A stretch of 17,556 nt of DNA from Collinsella aerofaciens (GTDB lineage: Bacteria; Actinomycetota; Coriobacteriia; Coriobacteriales; Coriobacteriaceae), in the NCBI RefSeq assembly GCF_019131995.1, contig NZ_JAHONA010000038.1:1-17556 (forward strand). The letters run 5' to 3'. The translations under genes were made by a program, and so were the position numbers. The notes under the pieces are model-generated. The model had not been told where the DNA came from and ran no database searches. It worked only from the letters and a program-made list of their open reading frames with translations. Shown here one piece after another: positions 8,001 through 15,079 of this stretch. Each line of letters starts with the position of its first letter. Position 1 is the stretch's first letter.

Positions 8001-8177
8001 GAGGCTGTTGAAATAAAACTGACGGGAGATCTTGCCAAGCATTATGACGTTGTCTATAGGGCACACGTTCAAAGCAAAGGTTGGCTAGACTGGGTTAAAT
8101 CGGGCGAGTGTGCCGGTACAACTGGTGAGGCTCTGCATCTAGAAGCGCTTGAGGTTAGGCTGGTTGAGAAAAGCTAA
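5010..8177 (+). CDS. Secreted ChW-repeat protein with central GT80-like sialyltransferase domain
   Basis: The 1055-residue protein starts at TTG. Residues 1-29 are a Sec signal peptide (likely cleavage after CWA), followed by an acidic linker and one ChW triad (about 74-215). Residues about 220-330 are beta-rich and Ig-like. Residues about 333-755 resemble GT80 (PM0188-type) sialyltransferases: Asp444 in SDGSATYV, Glu647, His617 in YYKGHP and Ser663-Ser664 in GYGSSTYNS. In Pasteurella multocida PmST1, from memory, the matching residues are Asp141 (base), Glu338, His311 (acid) and Ser355-Ser356, so spacing is 173 and 46 here against 170 and 44. The first acidic residue of the D/E-D-G motif is Ser443, and a Trp near the donor site appears to be Tyr591. 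Two ChW triads (about 767-1055) complete the protein. GT80 enzymes move sialic acid from CMP-sialic acid to galactosides. Here the signal peptide predicts a surface location. Activity and substrate are untested; an inactive or changed-specificity domain is possible. Confidence 0.85.
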   Translation: MKRQFRAFIVLISCFMTMLLLSPLACWADQNVGSNEYESVPETQSDPSDQTAAVADETAPSIDATVEPKEAAPDVSYKSHISGIGWEPTFTSNGSISGTTGQSRRLEALRVSLPNSEDLGIEYRSHVQNEGWQDWVSNGAVSGTTGKGLQIEAVELKLTGNRAASYDLYYRVHASNFGWLGWTSNGSTAGTTGWSYAVEAIQIVIVKKGDAAPGDTAGAYVPYVFNCSLSQVGETTKVTLNIPQIEDIKRLGIADSIKVAGSMSYGGRVTRSVSSTIALGDLGSSSSEIEFSDYGPFDVTLQYLKNGNIVQEDHQSIGISASEYNLAPLSASFPVVLYSLSFWDISTSSAGTTVPSIVMLDRPSAYNWNSLPFGMYGLPYLTHEENASSSSYQAFADYVAALYKINPKAKFNLYINDITCSLIHRMIYANKIPAGQYSIRLLSDGSATYVFTNEAFDVKDPDSKQAELIILWNAAKNKEYETGEVSKSYSDYHDHWDSMYAVLSIEPGTQWWMTRTNLFTSGDDNAFANKIASDPGVKKVNVSGMLTSLQNRGEDTVQAFKALYNFNDGYFDAATQQGKKVMMLLGTYVSYEQNFDDYANLTEVIYGDDYLYYYKGHPNTPTGMYPQKQEQLDRLGITDVDSSVAAELILFFNPEIGLSGYGSSTYNSASADAAGGLWNSTKAEALKPGAVIDYSIMDWFASPITEDTDASIRSLCKQGDSCYLVEFSDSILASANYDFAIYSHNSGALTYFKKGESGYDVVKVSRGPLDVLATSHVSNDGWQSASKGGNASGTVGQSKAVEAITLNLQNAPYDGALEYRTHVSDYGWQGYVKEGKVSGTTGQSKSVQAIQIRLTGEMANHYDVYYRAHVQDKGWLGWACNDQVAGTTGFVLRLEAFQVVLVEKGSPAPGDTSQPSIQRAFSIKAHVSNLGWQSPVYEGMTVGTTGRNLAVEALTISKPDLGYSGGIEYRAHVQNIGWQKWVKNGKVAGTTGKSLAVEAVEIKLTGDLAKHYDVVYRAHVQSKGWLDWVKSGECAGTTGEALHLEALEVRLVEKS

Positions 8178-8217
8178 ATATAGATCCAATTTGCCTATAT
8201 ACCAACGCTAATGAAGT

Positions 8218-8259
8218 GGGGGTGAATTGATGGGGTTGTAGTCCCCTCAATTCACCCTC
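8218..8259 (+). terminator. Hairpin after the GT80-like gene
   Basis: Arms 8220-8230 and 8247-8257 pair over 11 bases, then after a bulged T the GGGG at 8232-8235 pairs with CCCC at 8243-8246 around a 7-base loop. It lies about 40 bases after the stop codon. A short T-containing stretch follows. It probably separates the ChW gene from the glycan operon. Confidence 0.7.
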
Positions 8260-8275
8260 CTTAGTTGCAAGTTAT

Positions 8276-8320
8276 TTGAAAGAGACAAACCGTGCTAGAC
8301 TTTATCCTTTGTGTAAGGAT
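8276..8320 (+). promoter_or_regulatory. Possible promoter of the glycan operon
   Basis: An extended -10-like TGCTAGACT lies at 8293-8301 with TTGAAA at 8276-8281; the 14-base spacer is short, but an extended -10 tolerates a poor -35. Immediately after it, ATCCTT and AAGGAT (8304-8309 and 8315-8320) form a small hairpin. This gap of about 215 bases is the only likely place for an operon promoter. The specific call is weak. Confidence 0.3.
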
Positions 8321-8393
8321 TTCGTTTCGGCCTCTTTCATTAAGTCGTCATCATTAATTTCTATTGGGTGAATTAAGGTGAAGTTTGGTAATC

Positions 8394-9371
8394 ATGAATT
8401 TGCTTTATACGGTTGATAACAATTTTGTCCCACAGTTGGCCGCCAATATTTGCTCGGTTGTTTCAAATCATTCCGGTATTCAAGACATTACTTTTCATGT
8501 CTTCTCTAATGGCATTGCAGAGGATAACCAGCGTTTGCTCCAGGAGATGGTGACCGAATACAACCAAAACCTTGTATTTTATGATATTTCGAACTTCAAA
8601 GATGCTCTCGGGTTTGATTTTGATACATCGGGATGGAATGAAATAGTTCTTGCTAGGCTTTTGATGGCACATTTTCTACCTAATGAGATCGAAAGAGTTA
8701 TTTACCTCGATGGCGATACGATTGTTCTTGGGGATATTGCTCTTCTTTGGAATCAAGATCTTAAGGGTTGCGTGGTTGGAATGGTTCCCGAGCCAACGGT
8801 CGGTCCATCTCGACTTAATGATTTAGACTTAAATGGCTGTCTGTACCACAATGCTGGCGTGTTGCTCGTTGATTTAAAGCAATGGAGATCAACTTGTTGC
8901 GAAGATCAATTATTGGATTATTGCGAGCGCCGCTCAGGACGCTTGTTTGCGAATGATCAAGATGCTCTAAATGCAGTACTTAAAGATAAGATTTGCAGTT
9001 TATCCCCTGCGTTCAATTATTCCAATATCTTTGACTACTATCCGTTTATATTCTTAAACTCGTTAATGCCGGGCTTTTCGGATGAAAACAGTTTTAATAC
9101 CGCAAGATCGAAGCCCATCGTTGTCCATTATCTCGGCGAAGAGAGGCCATGGCGGCGGGGGAATACTCATCGCTTCAATAATGAGTATCACTTTTATTTA
9201 TCAGAAACGTTCTGGAAGGACGCGAAAGATGAAGATGGTTGGGGCGTTTATTTTCTTGCTTGGCGGACTTTTAATTTCCTAACCAGGCCTTTTCCTCAGC
9301 TTCGTTATAAAGTGATCAGCGGGTTGATTCCCGCATTTCTTAAATATCGTGCCTCGCAAAGAAATAAATAG
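8394..9371 (+). CDS. GT8-family glycosyltransferase
   Basis: The protein is 325 residues from ATG 8394, chosen because GT8 proteins typically open with MNLLYTVDNN; an in-frame TTG at 8385 sits closer to the AAGGTG at 8375-8380 and cannot be excluded. It is a GT-A fold retaining enzyme of the LgtC/GspA type. Visible motifs are the metal-binding DxD in YLDGDTIVLGD (Asp106, Asp108), YHNAGVLLVDL with His152, and HYLG with His245, the third metal ligand in this family. The family usually transfers glucose or galactose from UDP-sugars to cytoplasmic-face lipid-linked acceptors. It is the first gene of the operon, and the next gene begins 4 bases after its stop. The sugar is not predictable. Confidence 0.9.
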   Translation: MNLLYTVDNNFVPQLAANICSVVSNHSGIQDITFHVFSNGIAEDNQRLLQEMVTEYNQNLVFYDISNFKDALGFDFDTSGWNEIVLARLLMAHFLPNEIERVIYLDGDTIVLGDIALLWNQDLKGCVVGMVPEPTVGPSRLNDLDLNGCLYHNAGVLLVDLKQWRSTCCEDQLLDYCERRSGRLFANDQDALNAVLKDKICSLSPAFNYSNIFDYYPFIFLNSLMPGFSDENSFNTARSKPIVVHYLGEERPWRRGNTHRFNNEYHFYLSETFWKDAKDEDGWGVYFLAWRTFNFLTRPFPQLRYKVISGLIPAFLKYRASQRNK

Positions 9372-9375
9372 GATT

Positions 9376-10302
9376 ATGGATAAAATCAAAGACAAGTCTG
9401 TTTGCATTGTTTTACCCACATATAACGGCGGAAAGTATTTGGCCAAACAGCTTGATAGTATCTTGGAGCAAACTTGGCCTAATTGCTCCGTCTATATTCG
9501 TGATGATGGTTCAACGGATGAAACTGTTGAAATTGCACAATGGTACTGTCGGTCAAACTCCAGCATTCATTTAATTCAAGATTCAATCGGTAATCTTGGG
9601 TGCCCAAATAGTTTTTATGAAATTATCAAACGGGTTCCCGAATATGACTACTATGCATTTGCCGATCAGGATGATATTTGGAAGACCGATAAAATTGAAC
9701 GGGCAGTCAGGGCAATTGAAAATAGTGGAGACAAGGTGCCGACTGTCTACTTTTCTTCCTTTTCATATGTAAACGAAGATGGCGAGACGATACGCGAGTC
9801 GGCTCCGCAGGACAAGTACCTCTCTTTTCATAACACCTTGTTTTATACTCCCGGACTAGGCTTCACGATAGTATTTAATCGCCTTGCCTGCAGGGCCTTT
9901 ATTCTTGAGGTAGATCCAGGGAATGAAATGCATGATCGCTGGCTGATTCGGTGTGCTTCGGCATTTGGAAAGGTATTGTTTGATTCCGTCTGTACGGCTT
10001 CACATGTTCGTCATTCCTCTGCGGTCACGTCTGGAGATAATCGTTATTTTGATCTTTTAAAGACCTATTTTAAGGACGAGCTATTTGGTGATAGATCGAA
10101 AGATGAGAGTAAAAAGTTAAGCCATTTTTCTGCGGTGTTTTATGATGAGCTTAGTTTTGAGCAGAAACATGAGCTTGATATTTTCACCAATGATGATGGG
10201 ATTATTTCAAGACTTAGGAAAGCATTTTTCCCAAAGCGTCTGCGACCTACTTTGATTTCTGATTTACTTCTTCGCGTTTTGTTTTTATTCAACAAGGCCT
10301 GA
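9376..10302 (+). CDS. GT2-family glycosyltransferase (DQDD type)
   Basis: The protein is 308 residues from ATG 9376, four bases after the GT8 stop. A GTG at 9349 in the same frame would overlap the previous gene and adds residues not typical of the family. The N-terminus, CIVLPTYNGGKYLAKQLDSI, is the classic GT2 nucleotide-binding start. The DDGSTDET motif (Asp43, Asp44) and the DQDDIWK motif (Asp97-Asp100) supply sugar-nucleotide and metal contacts. DQDD-type GT2 proteins are common among rhamnosyltransferases of O-antigen and cell-wall polysaccharide loci, which would suit the dTDP-sugar gene at the right edge. That specificity is an inference. Confidence 0.9.
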   Translation: MDKIKDKSVCIVLPTYNGGKYLAKQLDSILEQTWPNCSVYIRDDGSTDETVEIAQWYCRSNSSIHLIQDSIGNLGCPNSFYEIIKRVPEYDYYAFADQDDIWKTDKIERAVRAIENSGDKVPTVYFSSFSYVNEDGETIRESAPQDKYLSFHNTLFYTPGLGFTIVFNRLACRAFILEVDPGNEMHDRWLIRCASAFGKVLFDSVCTASHVRHSSAVTSGDNRYFDLLKTYFKDELFGDRSKDESKKLSHFSAVFYDELSFEQKHELDIFTNDDGIISRLRKAFFPKRLRPTLISDLLLRVLFLFNKA

Positions 10303-10323
10303 TGATCCACTGCTGGAGTGATT

Positions 10324-11598
10324 GTGTCTAATAGAAAAACGAAAGAACTCTCTGTTGAGCAGAGTCTTGTTTGGAACAGCGTCGGCTCGATGGCGTATTT
10401 GATTTGCAACTGGCTGATTACTGTTCTTGTGGTGACACTTGGTTCCGACATTAGCATGTCTGGTAGCCTTGCTGTGGCTATGTCTGTTGGTAATATTTTT
10501 GCGACCATTGTTTTGCTTAGAGCGCGCCCCGTTCAGGTTTCTGAGAGCTATTCTGATTTTACGACTGGGAATTTTATCGCTCATAGAATCGTTGCAACAA
10601 TACTTGCCTGTGTAATTTGCTTCTTCTATTGTTTAGTCTCTGTTGCATTCAACGATTGGGCAGTTGTTGCTGTTTATTGCCTATTTAAAGCTGGTGATTC
10701 ATTTGTCGATGTTCTTCACGGTGTGGATCAGGTAAACAACAGATTGGACATTGCGGCTATCTCTCAAATAGTTCGTGGCGTAGGAGTTCTAGTCTCCTTT
10801 TCGTTGTGCTTGTTGCTATTTGATAACTTGGTAATAGCCGTTGCTTCAATGGCTTTTGTTACCATAGCTGTTGTGCTTATATATGATTTTAGAATGACAA
10901 AACGGTTTTGTGCCGTTATACCTGATTTTGATTTTACTTCCCTTATCAAATTGTCGCGTATCTGCTTTCCCGGTTTTGTTGCATCTCTTGCGTGCACGGC
11001 TGTTGTTAGCGTAACAAGACAGTTCTATGGCCTTTCCTATGGAAATGAGGCGTTGGGTTTTTATGCCGCCGTTGCCACTCCGACTGCCGTAATTCAGGCT
11101 CTCGTATCTTATCTATATGCCCCCCTGCTTGGACCTATTTCGGCAATGTGGCGAGAAAACGAAACTCACCGATTACGCTTAGTATTTATTAAGATGCTCG
11201 TTTCCGTATTCGTTTTGACGGCGATGTGTGCCATGGCTAGTGCTTTCATAGGCGAACCTGTGCTTACTGCTATTTATGGCAAAGAAGTTGGCCTTCACTC
11301 AGATTATCTTCCGTTGGCACTCGTTGCTACCGCATTCACTGGTTTGAACTTTTTCACTATTGATGTCTTTATTGCATTTGGGAAACCGATTATTGGCACG
11401 ATTTCTGGTGCCGCTTCGTTAGCGTTGGCCGTGTTTCTTTCTCGTTATTGTTTTGTGAATCCGGTATTTGCTTCTGATGCAAATGTCATCAATATCATTA
11501 TCTTGGTGGCATACGGTTTTGGATTATTATTTTCCTTCCTTTGTATAATTAACCTATTAAATCGGAAGGCGAAGCAATCTGTCACATCCGAACTGTAA
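10324..11598 (+). CDS. Wzx-like polysaccharide flippase (MOP superfamily)
   Basis: The protein is about 424 residues. I prefer GTG 10324 because GGAG at 10315-10318 is 5 bases upstream; GTG 10318 in the same frame overlaps that site. It is strongly hydrophobic, with roughly 12 predicted membrane helices and short polar loops. This matches the MOP/MATE-type polysaccharide exporters that flip undecaprenyl-diphosphate-linked oligosaccharides across the membrane. Wzx proteins have no strict motif, so the call rests on size, topology and position between glycosyltransferase genes. Its presence implies a lipid-linked repeat unit built in the cytoplasm and completed outside. No obvious Wzy polymerase is nearby unless the DUF2142 protein downstream serves that role. 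Confidence 0.82.
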   Translation: MSNRKTKELSVEQSLVWNSVGSMAYLICNWLITVLVVTLGSDISMSGSLAVAMSVGNIFATIVLLRARPVQVSESYSDFTTGNFIAHRIVATILACVICFFYCLVSVAFNDWAVVAVYCLFKAGDSFVDVLHGVDQVNNRLDIAAISQIVRGVGVLVSFSLCLLLFDNLVIAVASMAFVTIAVVLIYDFRMTKRFCAVIPDFDFTSLIKLSRICFPGFVASLACTAVVSVTRQFYGLSYGNEALGFYAAVATPTAVIQALVSYLYAPLLGPISAMWRENETHRLRLVFIKMLVSVFVLTAMCAMASAFIGEPVLTAIYGKEVGLHSDYLPLALVATAFTGLNFFTIDVFIAFGKPIIGTISGAASLALAVFLSRYCFVNPVFASDANVINIIILVAYGFGLLFSFLCIINLLNRKAKQSVTSEL

Positions 11599-11675
11599 AT
11601 TCGCTCTCCTTGTTTCGATAGGGTTTTTCAGTTCGACTTGGGCTGTTTGATTGATATTTTGTACTGAGGATTCAG

Positions 11676-12371
11676 ATGATGCATGAATTAAGAGCGCTGG
11701 TTATCATCCCAGCTTTTAATGAAGAGGCGAACATTTTAGATACGGTTTCTTCTGTGGAGGAAGCTGGATACGATTATGTAGTTATTAACGATGGCTCCAC
11801 TGATGACACTTTGCGTGTTTGTCGCGATGCGGGGGTTAATGTCCTGGATTTACCGCAGAATCTTGGCATTGGAGGCGCGGTTCAAGCCGGACACAAATAT
11901 GCCAAACGCTTTGGCTATGATGTAGACATCCAAGTTGATGGTGATGGGCAGCATGACGCCCATTACATATCGCGCTTGCTTGATGAAATAAATAATGGGT
12001 CTGATTTAGTTATCGGATCGCGATTTCTTGAGGAATCTGAAGGCTTCAAGTCAACCTTCTTGAGGCGTTTTGGAATTAGATGGCTCTCTGCGGTAATTCA
12101 TCTTACAACTCACGTTCGTGTTAGCGACCCCACTTCTGGTTTTCGCGCATGTGGATCTAAGGCCATAGATCTGTTCTGTAAAAAATATCCCGTAGACTAT
12201 CCGGAGCCGGATTCTGCTGTTGCGGCTATGGTTAAGGGCCTTCGCGTTACAGAAGTGCCTGTCGTAATGAAAGAACGACAGGGGGGAAAGTCGTCAATTT
12301 CTGGTTTTAGTAGCATTTATTACATGATAAAGGTTACTTTGGCGATTATCATCTCTTCATTCTCGAATTAG
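11676..12371 (+). CDS. DPMS-like polyprenyl-phosphate glycosyltransferase (GT2)
   Basis: The protein is 231 residues. GAGGA at 11666-11670 can serve ATG 11676 or the adjacent ATG 11679. Motifs: VIIPAFNEE near the start, VINDGSTDDT (Asn38-Asp39), and VDGDGQHD at about 87-94 with the metal-binding Asp pair, then SGFRA and a KSSISG segment. This is the family of dolichyl-phosphate mannose synthase and bacterial GtrB-like enzymes, which charge a polyprenyl phosphate with one sugar. The C-terminus lacks the two large membrane helices of GtrB, as is usual when a separate DUF2304 protein follows, which is the case here 11 bases downstream. The charged lipid would feed a GT-C type enzyme outside the membrane. 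Confidence 0.9.
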   Translation: MMHELRALVIIPAFNEEANILDTVSSVEEAGYDYVVINDGSTDDTLRVCRDAGVNVLDLPQNLGIGGAVQAGHKYAKRFGYDVDIQVDGDGQHDAHYISRLLDEINNGSDLVIGSRFLEESEGFKSTFLRRFGIRWLSAVIHLTTHVRVSDPTSGFRACGSKAIDLFCKKYPVDYPEPDSAVAAMVKGLRVTEVPVVMKERQGGKSSISGFSSIYYMIKVTLAIIISSFSN

Positions 12372-12382
12372 GACGGGTTGTT

Positions 12383-12733
12383 ATGCATATTTCCTTACAG
12401 TTTGGTGTCATTACTGCTTGTTTAGTTTTGCTTTGTTTTGTGCTGCGTCTTGTATTAAAGGATAGCCTTCAGCTCAAGTATTCACTTCTTTGGATTGTTC
12501 TTGCATTGGTTTTGTTGGTATGCGGCCTCTTTCCGCAACCTCTTTACTTCATTTCAAGTTTATTTGGTTTTCAGACTCCAGCCAATTTTGTTTTTGTCTT
12601 AGGGTTTTTATTTTTGATATGCATTGTTCTTTCTATGGCATGTCTGTCAAGTAAACAATCTTCTGCAATTGCTAACTTAACTCAACGAATTGCATTGCTT
12701 GAAAAAGAGCTTGAATCAAAAAATAGGGAGTAA
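12383..12733 (+). CDS. DUF2304 small membrane protein
   Basis: The protein is 116 residues with three membrane helices (about 5-25, 33-50 and 68-90) and a charged, heptad-like C-terminal tail (about 93-116) that could be a short coiled coil. Its Shine-Dalgarno AGGA at 12370-12373 overlaps the stop codon of the DPMS-like gene, which implies translational coupling. DUF2304 proteins are regularly encoded directly after DPMS-like GT2 genes and probably anchor or present the polyprenyl-phosphate substrate for them. The molecular role is not established. Confidence 0.88.
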   Translation: MHISLQFGVITACLVLLCFVLRLVLKDSLQLKYSLLWIVLALVLLVCGLFPQPLYFISSLFGFQTPANFVFVLGFLFLICIVLSMACLSSKQSSAIANLTQRIALLEKELESKNRE

Positions 12734-12737
12734 TGCC

Positions 12738-13532
12738 ATGTGCTTGGCAAAAGATCATACATTTGTATTGTGCGCATACGGCGAGTCTCCGTACTTGTCT
12801 GACTGTTTAGATTCTTTAGTGGACCAAAGCACCCGAAGTAATATCCTTATATCGACGTCAACTCCTAATTCCTATATTGATCGTATAGCGTCTAATTATT
12901 CGATTCCGGTAATTGTTAACGAGGGGTCGCCTAGCATATCTCATGACTGGAATTGTGCTATTGCGAATTCAAATACAAAGCTTGTGACTATAGCTCATCA
13001 GGATGATATCTATAGCTCTAGTTATACGGAAACTATGCTGCGGGCTATGAAAGAAGCGGATCGACCTTTAATCTTCTTTTCTAATTATGGTGAGATAAGA
13101 AATGGCGTATATGAAGAAAAGCTCCTTATTCTGAAAATTAAGAGATTTTTACTTCGTAAGTTTGCTCGCCACGGCGCTCTTTCATCGGTTAAGGATAAAA
13201 GGGATATCCTGAGGTTCGGTTCCGCCATCTGCTGTCCTTCTGTGACATTTAATCTAAGCATCTTACAGACACCGTTATTTATGACAGACATGAAATGTGA
13301 CTTGGACTGGGAGGCATGGGAAAGATTCTCGAAAATCGACGGATCTTTCGTTTATTCTCCCGAGGTTTTAATGTTTCATCGAATTCATGAAGGCTCTGAG
13401 ACCACGGCGTTGATTAAAGATGATACAAGGAGGTCGGAGGATGAAACTATGCTTCAAAAATTCTGGCCCAAGTGGTTTGCTCCAATAGTCTGTAGCCTGT
13501 ATTCGCTTAGCATGAGAAGCAATTCTTTATGA
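12738..13532 (+). CDS. Short GT2-family glycosyltransferase
   Basis: The protein is 264 residues from ATG 12738, with GGGAG at 12726-12730 seven bases upstream and inside the end of the DUF2304 gene. An upstream ATG at 12690 would overlap that gene by more than 40 bases and adds an unrelated Lys-rich leader. The N-terminus (FVLCAYGESPYLSDCLDSL) and the HQDDIY motif (His87-Asp90) fit a GT-A GT2 enzyme. The usual DDGS motif is replaced by STSTPNSY, so the protein is a divergent member. A late WEAWERF segment and a MFHRIHEGSET segment may take part in acceptor binding or catalysis. The acceptor and donor are unknown. Confidence 0.83.
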   Translation: MCLAKDHTFVLCAYGESPYLSDCLDSLVDQSTRSNILISTSTPNSYIDRIASNYSIPVIVNEGSPSISHDWNCAIANSNTKLVTIAHQDDIYSSSYTETMLRAMKEADRPLIFFSNYGEIRNGVYEEKLLILKIKRFLLRKFARHGALSSVKDKRDILRFGSAICCPSVTFNLSILQTPLFMTDMKCDLDWEAWERFSKIDGSFVYSPEVLMFHRIHEGSETTALIKDDTRRSEDETMLQKFWPKWFAPIVCSLYSLSMRSNSL

Positions 13533-13587
13533 CGCTGCAACAATGCCGGCGTAAGTTGAACATTTATCGAGACGGAGTTGTAGAGTT

Positions 13588-15066
13588 ATGAATCTAGATA
13601 CCTTTACTGGTCATCTGAAACTATCTGATAGTTATCGAAAAGCTCTGACGTTTATCGTTTATCCACTTATAGCTGCACTCTCTCTTTGCTTGGGATTTTT
13701 CTACTATTGCGCCTTTAAAGCCAGCGCTATCGGATTGCCTGGGCTATGGCTCTCGGCTCTGCCCTTAATCGCCTGCTTGTTCGTTGGTGTCCTATTATTA
13801 ATTAAAGAGCAGCACAATCCCGCAATTTGCTTTGTGGTGATTGGTGTGCCCGCTGTAACTGCTTTTGGCCTTTTCATGCTGCCCGCTAATGTTCCAGACG
13901 AGGCTTCTCATATTTGGCAGGCGGCCGCCTTATTGTCTCGTAACGGCAATGGCTTTGATGTTGTCTCTTGCTTCCAATTGGGTCAGTTTCCTTCATCGTA
14001 CGCAGATTATTTTAATGCAATGACTCAGCCTACCGATTGGTCTAGCGTCTTTGTGTGCCATACGTATTTGGGGAGCTATTACCCTCATCTTTATTTAATT
14101 CCGGGAGTAATTCTAGGATTTGCGCAGCAAACGGGTTCCAATGCCTTTGTGGCCCTTTCAGTTTCGCGCGTGTGCGCTGGATTAATATATTGCTTCGCGG
14201 CTTATTGGATAATCAAACTGATGCCAGTTGGTAAAAATGCTGTTTTGATTTTTTTACTAAATCCCATTTTATTGCAGCAGGAAGCGTCTGTTTCGGCTGA
14301 TTCTGTCGCAAACATTGTTGCCATTTTGTACGTTGCTGTAGTTGTTAAGATTTATGCGGACTCGTTGTACTCATATCGATCTCTGCTGGCGTTAATACTG
14401 CTATCCGTTTTACTGCTTCTTTCAAAGATAATGTTTTTCCCGTTGGTACTCTTGAATCTTATTCACTGGAAAAAACTTAAAGGAACAGACAGCTATATAA
14501 AGTTCATCTTTTCCTTCTTTGCGATAGCTTTTGTTGCGAGCTGTGCGTTCGTGTCTCTTTATCATGGTAGTTTCATGCCAGATTCTTTTGATTTGATGCG
14601 AGCGCCGCTGCATTGCGCAAAGGTCTTTATTAAGTCTATTTGGGAGATGGGGCCATTCTGGTTTCAATCCTATGCAGGTTACAATCTTGGCGCTCTTTCG
14701 ATTAATGTTTGGCCATTTTGTTTTTGGCTTTACATCATTCTTCAGTCCGTTGTTCTGTTTTATAACGATGAGAATAATAAAAAATTATTCTGCAGTACGG
14801 ATCGCTTTGTAATGATTGCTGTTGTATTCGTCAATTTCTTCCTGATTGTTATGACGATGAGGAACTGGACTCTTACTGTTGATAAGCGTGAAGATATTAT
14901 CATGGGGGTCCAAGGACGATATTTATTCCCACTGGTCCTTCCGGTTCTGTTGAATATCTTGAGACCGATAAAATCAAGTTCTGAAGGACATGTCTTGCTT
15001 GGTTCTTCATTGATAATGAGTACTATTCTATTTGTTGACTTTATTTCAATTCTTTCTGCGTTTTAG
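13588..15066 (+). CDS. DUF2142 multi-spanning membrane protein
   Basis: The protein is 492 residues from ATG 13588, with GGAG at 13574-13577 ten bases upstream. It is very hydrophobic, with about 10-12 predicted helices. After the first helices is a segment with VPDEASHIWQ, the conserved P-DE-H motif of DUF2142, which resembles the acidic first-loop motif of GT-C fold glycosyltransferases. In this setting it could use the polyprenyl-phosphate sugar made by the DPMS-like enzyme to decorate or polymerise the exported glycan. That role is inferred. Near the C-terminus GVQGRYLFPLVLP is another segment typical of the family. Confidence 0.85.
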   Translation: MNLDTFTGHLKLSDSYRKALTFIVYPLIAALSLCLGFFYYCAFKASAIGLPGLWLSALPLIACLFVGVLLLIKEQHNPAICFVVIGVPAVTAFGLFMLPANVPDEASHIWQAAALLSRNGNGFDVVSCFQLGQFPSSYADYFNAMTQPTDWSSVFVCHTYLGSYYPHLYLIPGVILGFAQQTGSNAFVALSVSRVCAGLIYCFAAYWIIKLMPVGKNAVLIFLLNPILLQQEASVSADSVANIVAILYVAVVVKIYADSLYSYRSLLALILLSVLLLLSKIMFFPLVLLNLIHWKKLKGTDSYIKFIFSFFAIAFVASCAFVSLYHGSFMPDSFDLMRAPLHCAKVFIKSIWEMGPFWFQSYAGYNLGALSINVWPFCFWLYIILQSVVLFYNDENNKKLFCSTDRFVMIAVVFVNFFLIVMTMRNWTLTVDKREDIIMGVQGRYLFPLVLPVLLNILRPIKSSSEGHVLLGSSLIMSTILFVDFISILSAF

Positions 15067-15079
15067 GAGTTAGTGTTTC

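Noticed and set aside
1..8177. CRISPR or satellite-like DNA repeats
   Set aside because: The periodicity is protein-level ChW repeats of about 45 codons with diverged DNA, no short identical repeats and no spacers.
8385..8393. TTG at 8385 as the GT8 start
   Set aside because: The ATG at 8394 gives the standard GT8 N-terminus; TTG would be only 4 bases from the weak Shine-Dalgarno site. It is not excluded.
9349..9375. GTG at 9349 as the GT2 start
   Set aside because: It would overlap the GT8 gene by 23 bases and adds residues outside the conserved GT2 start; ATG 9376 is more natural.
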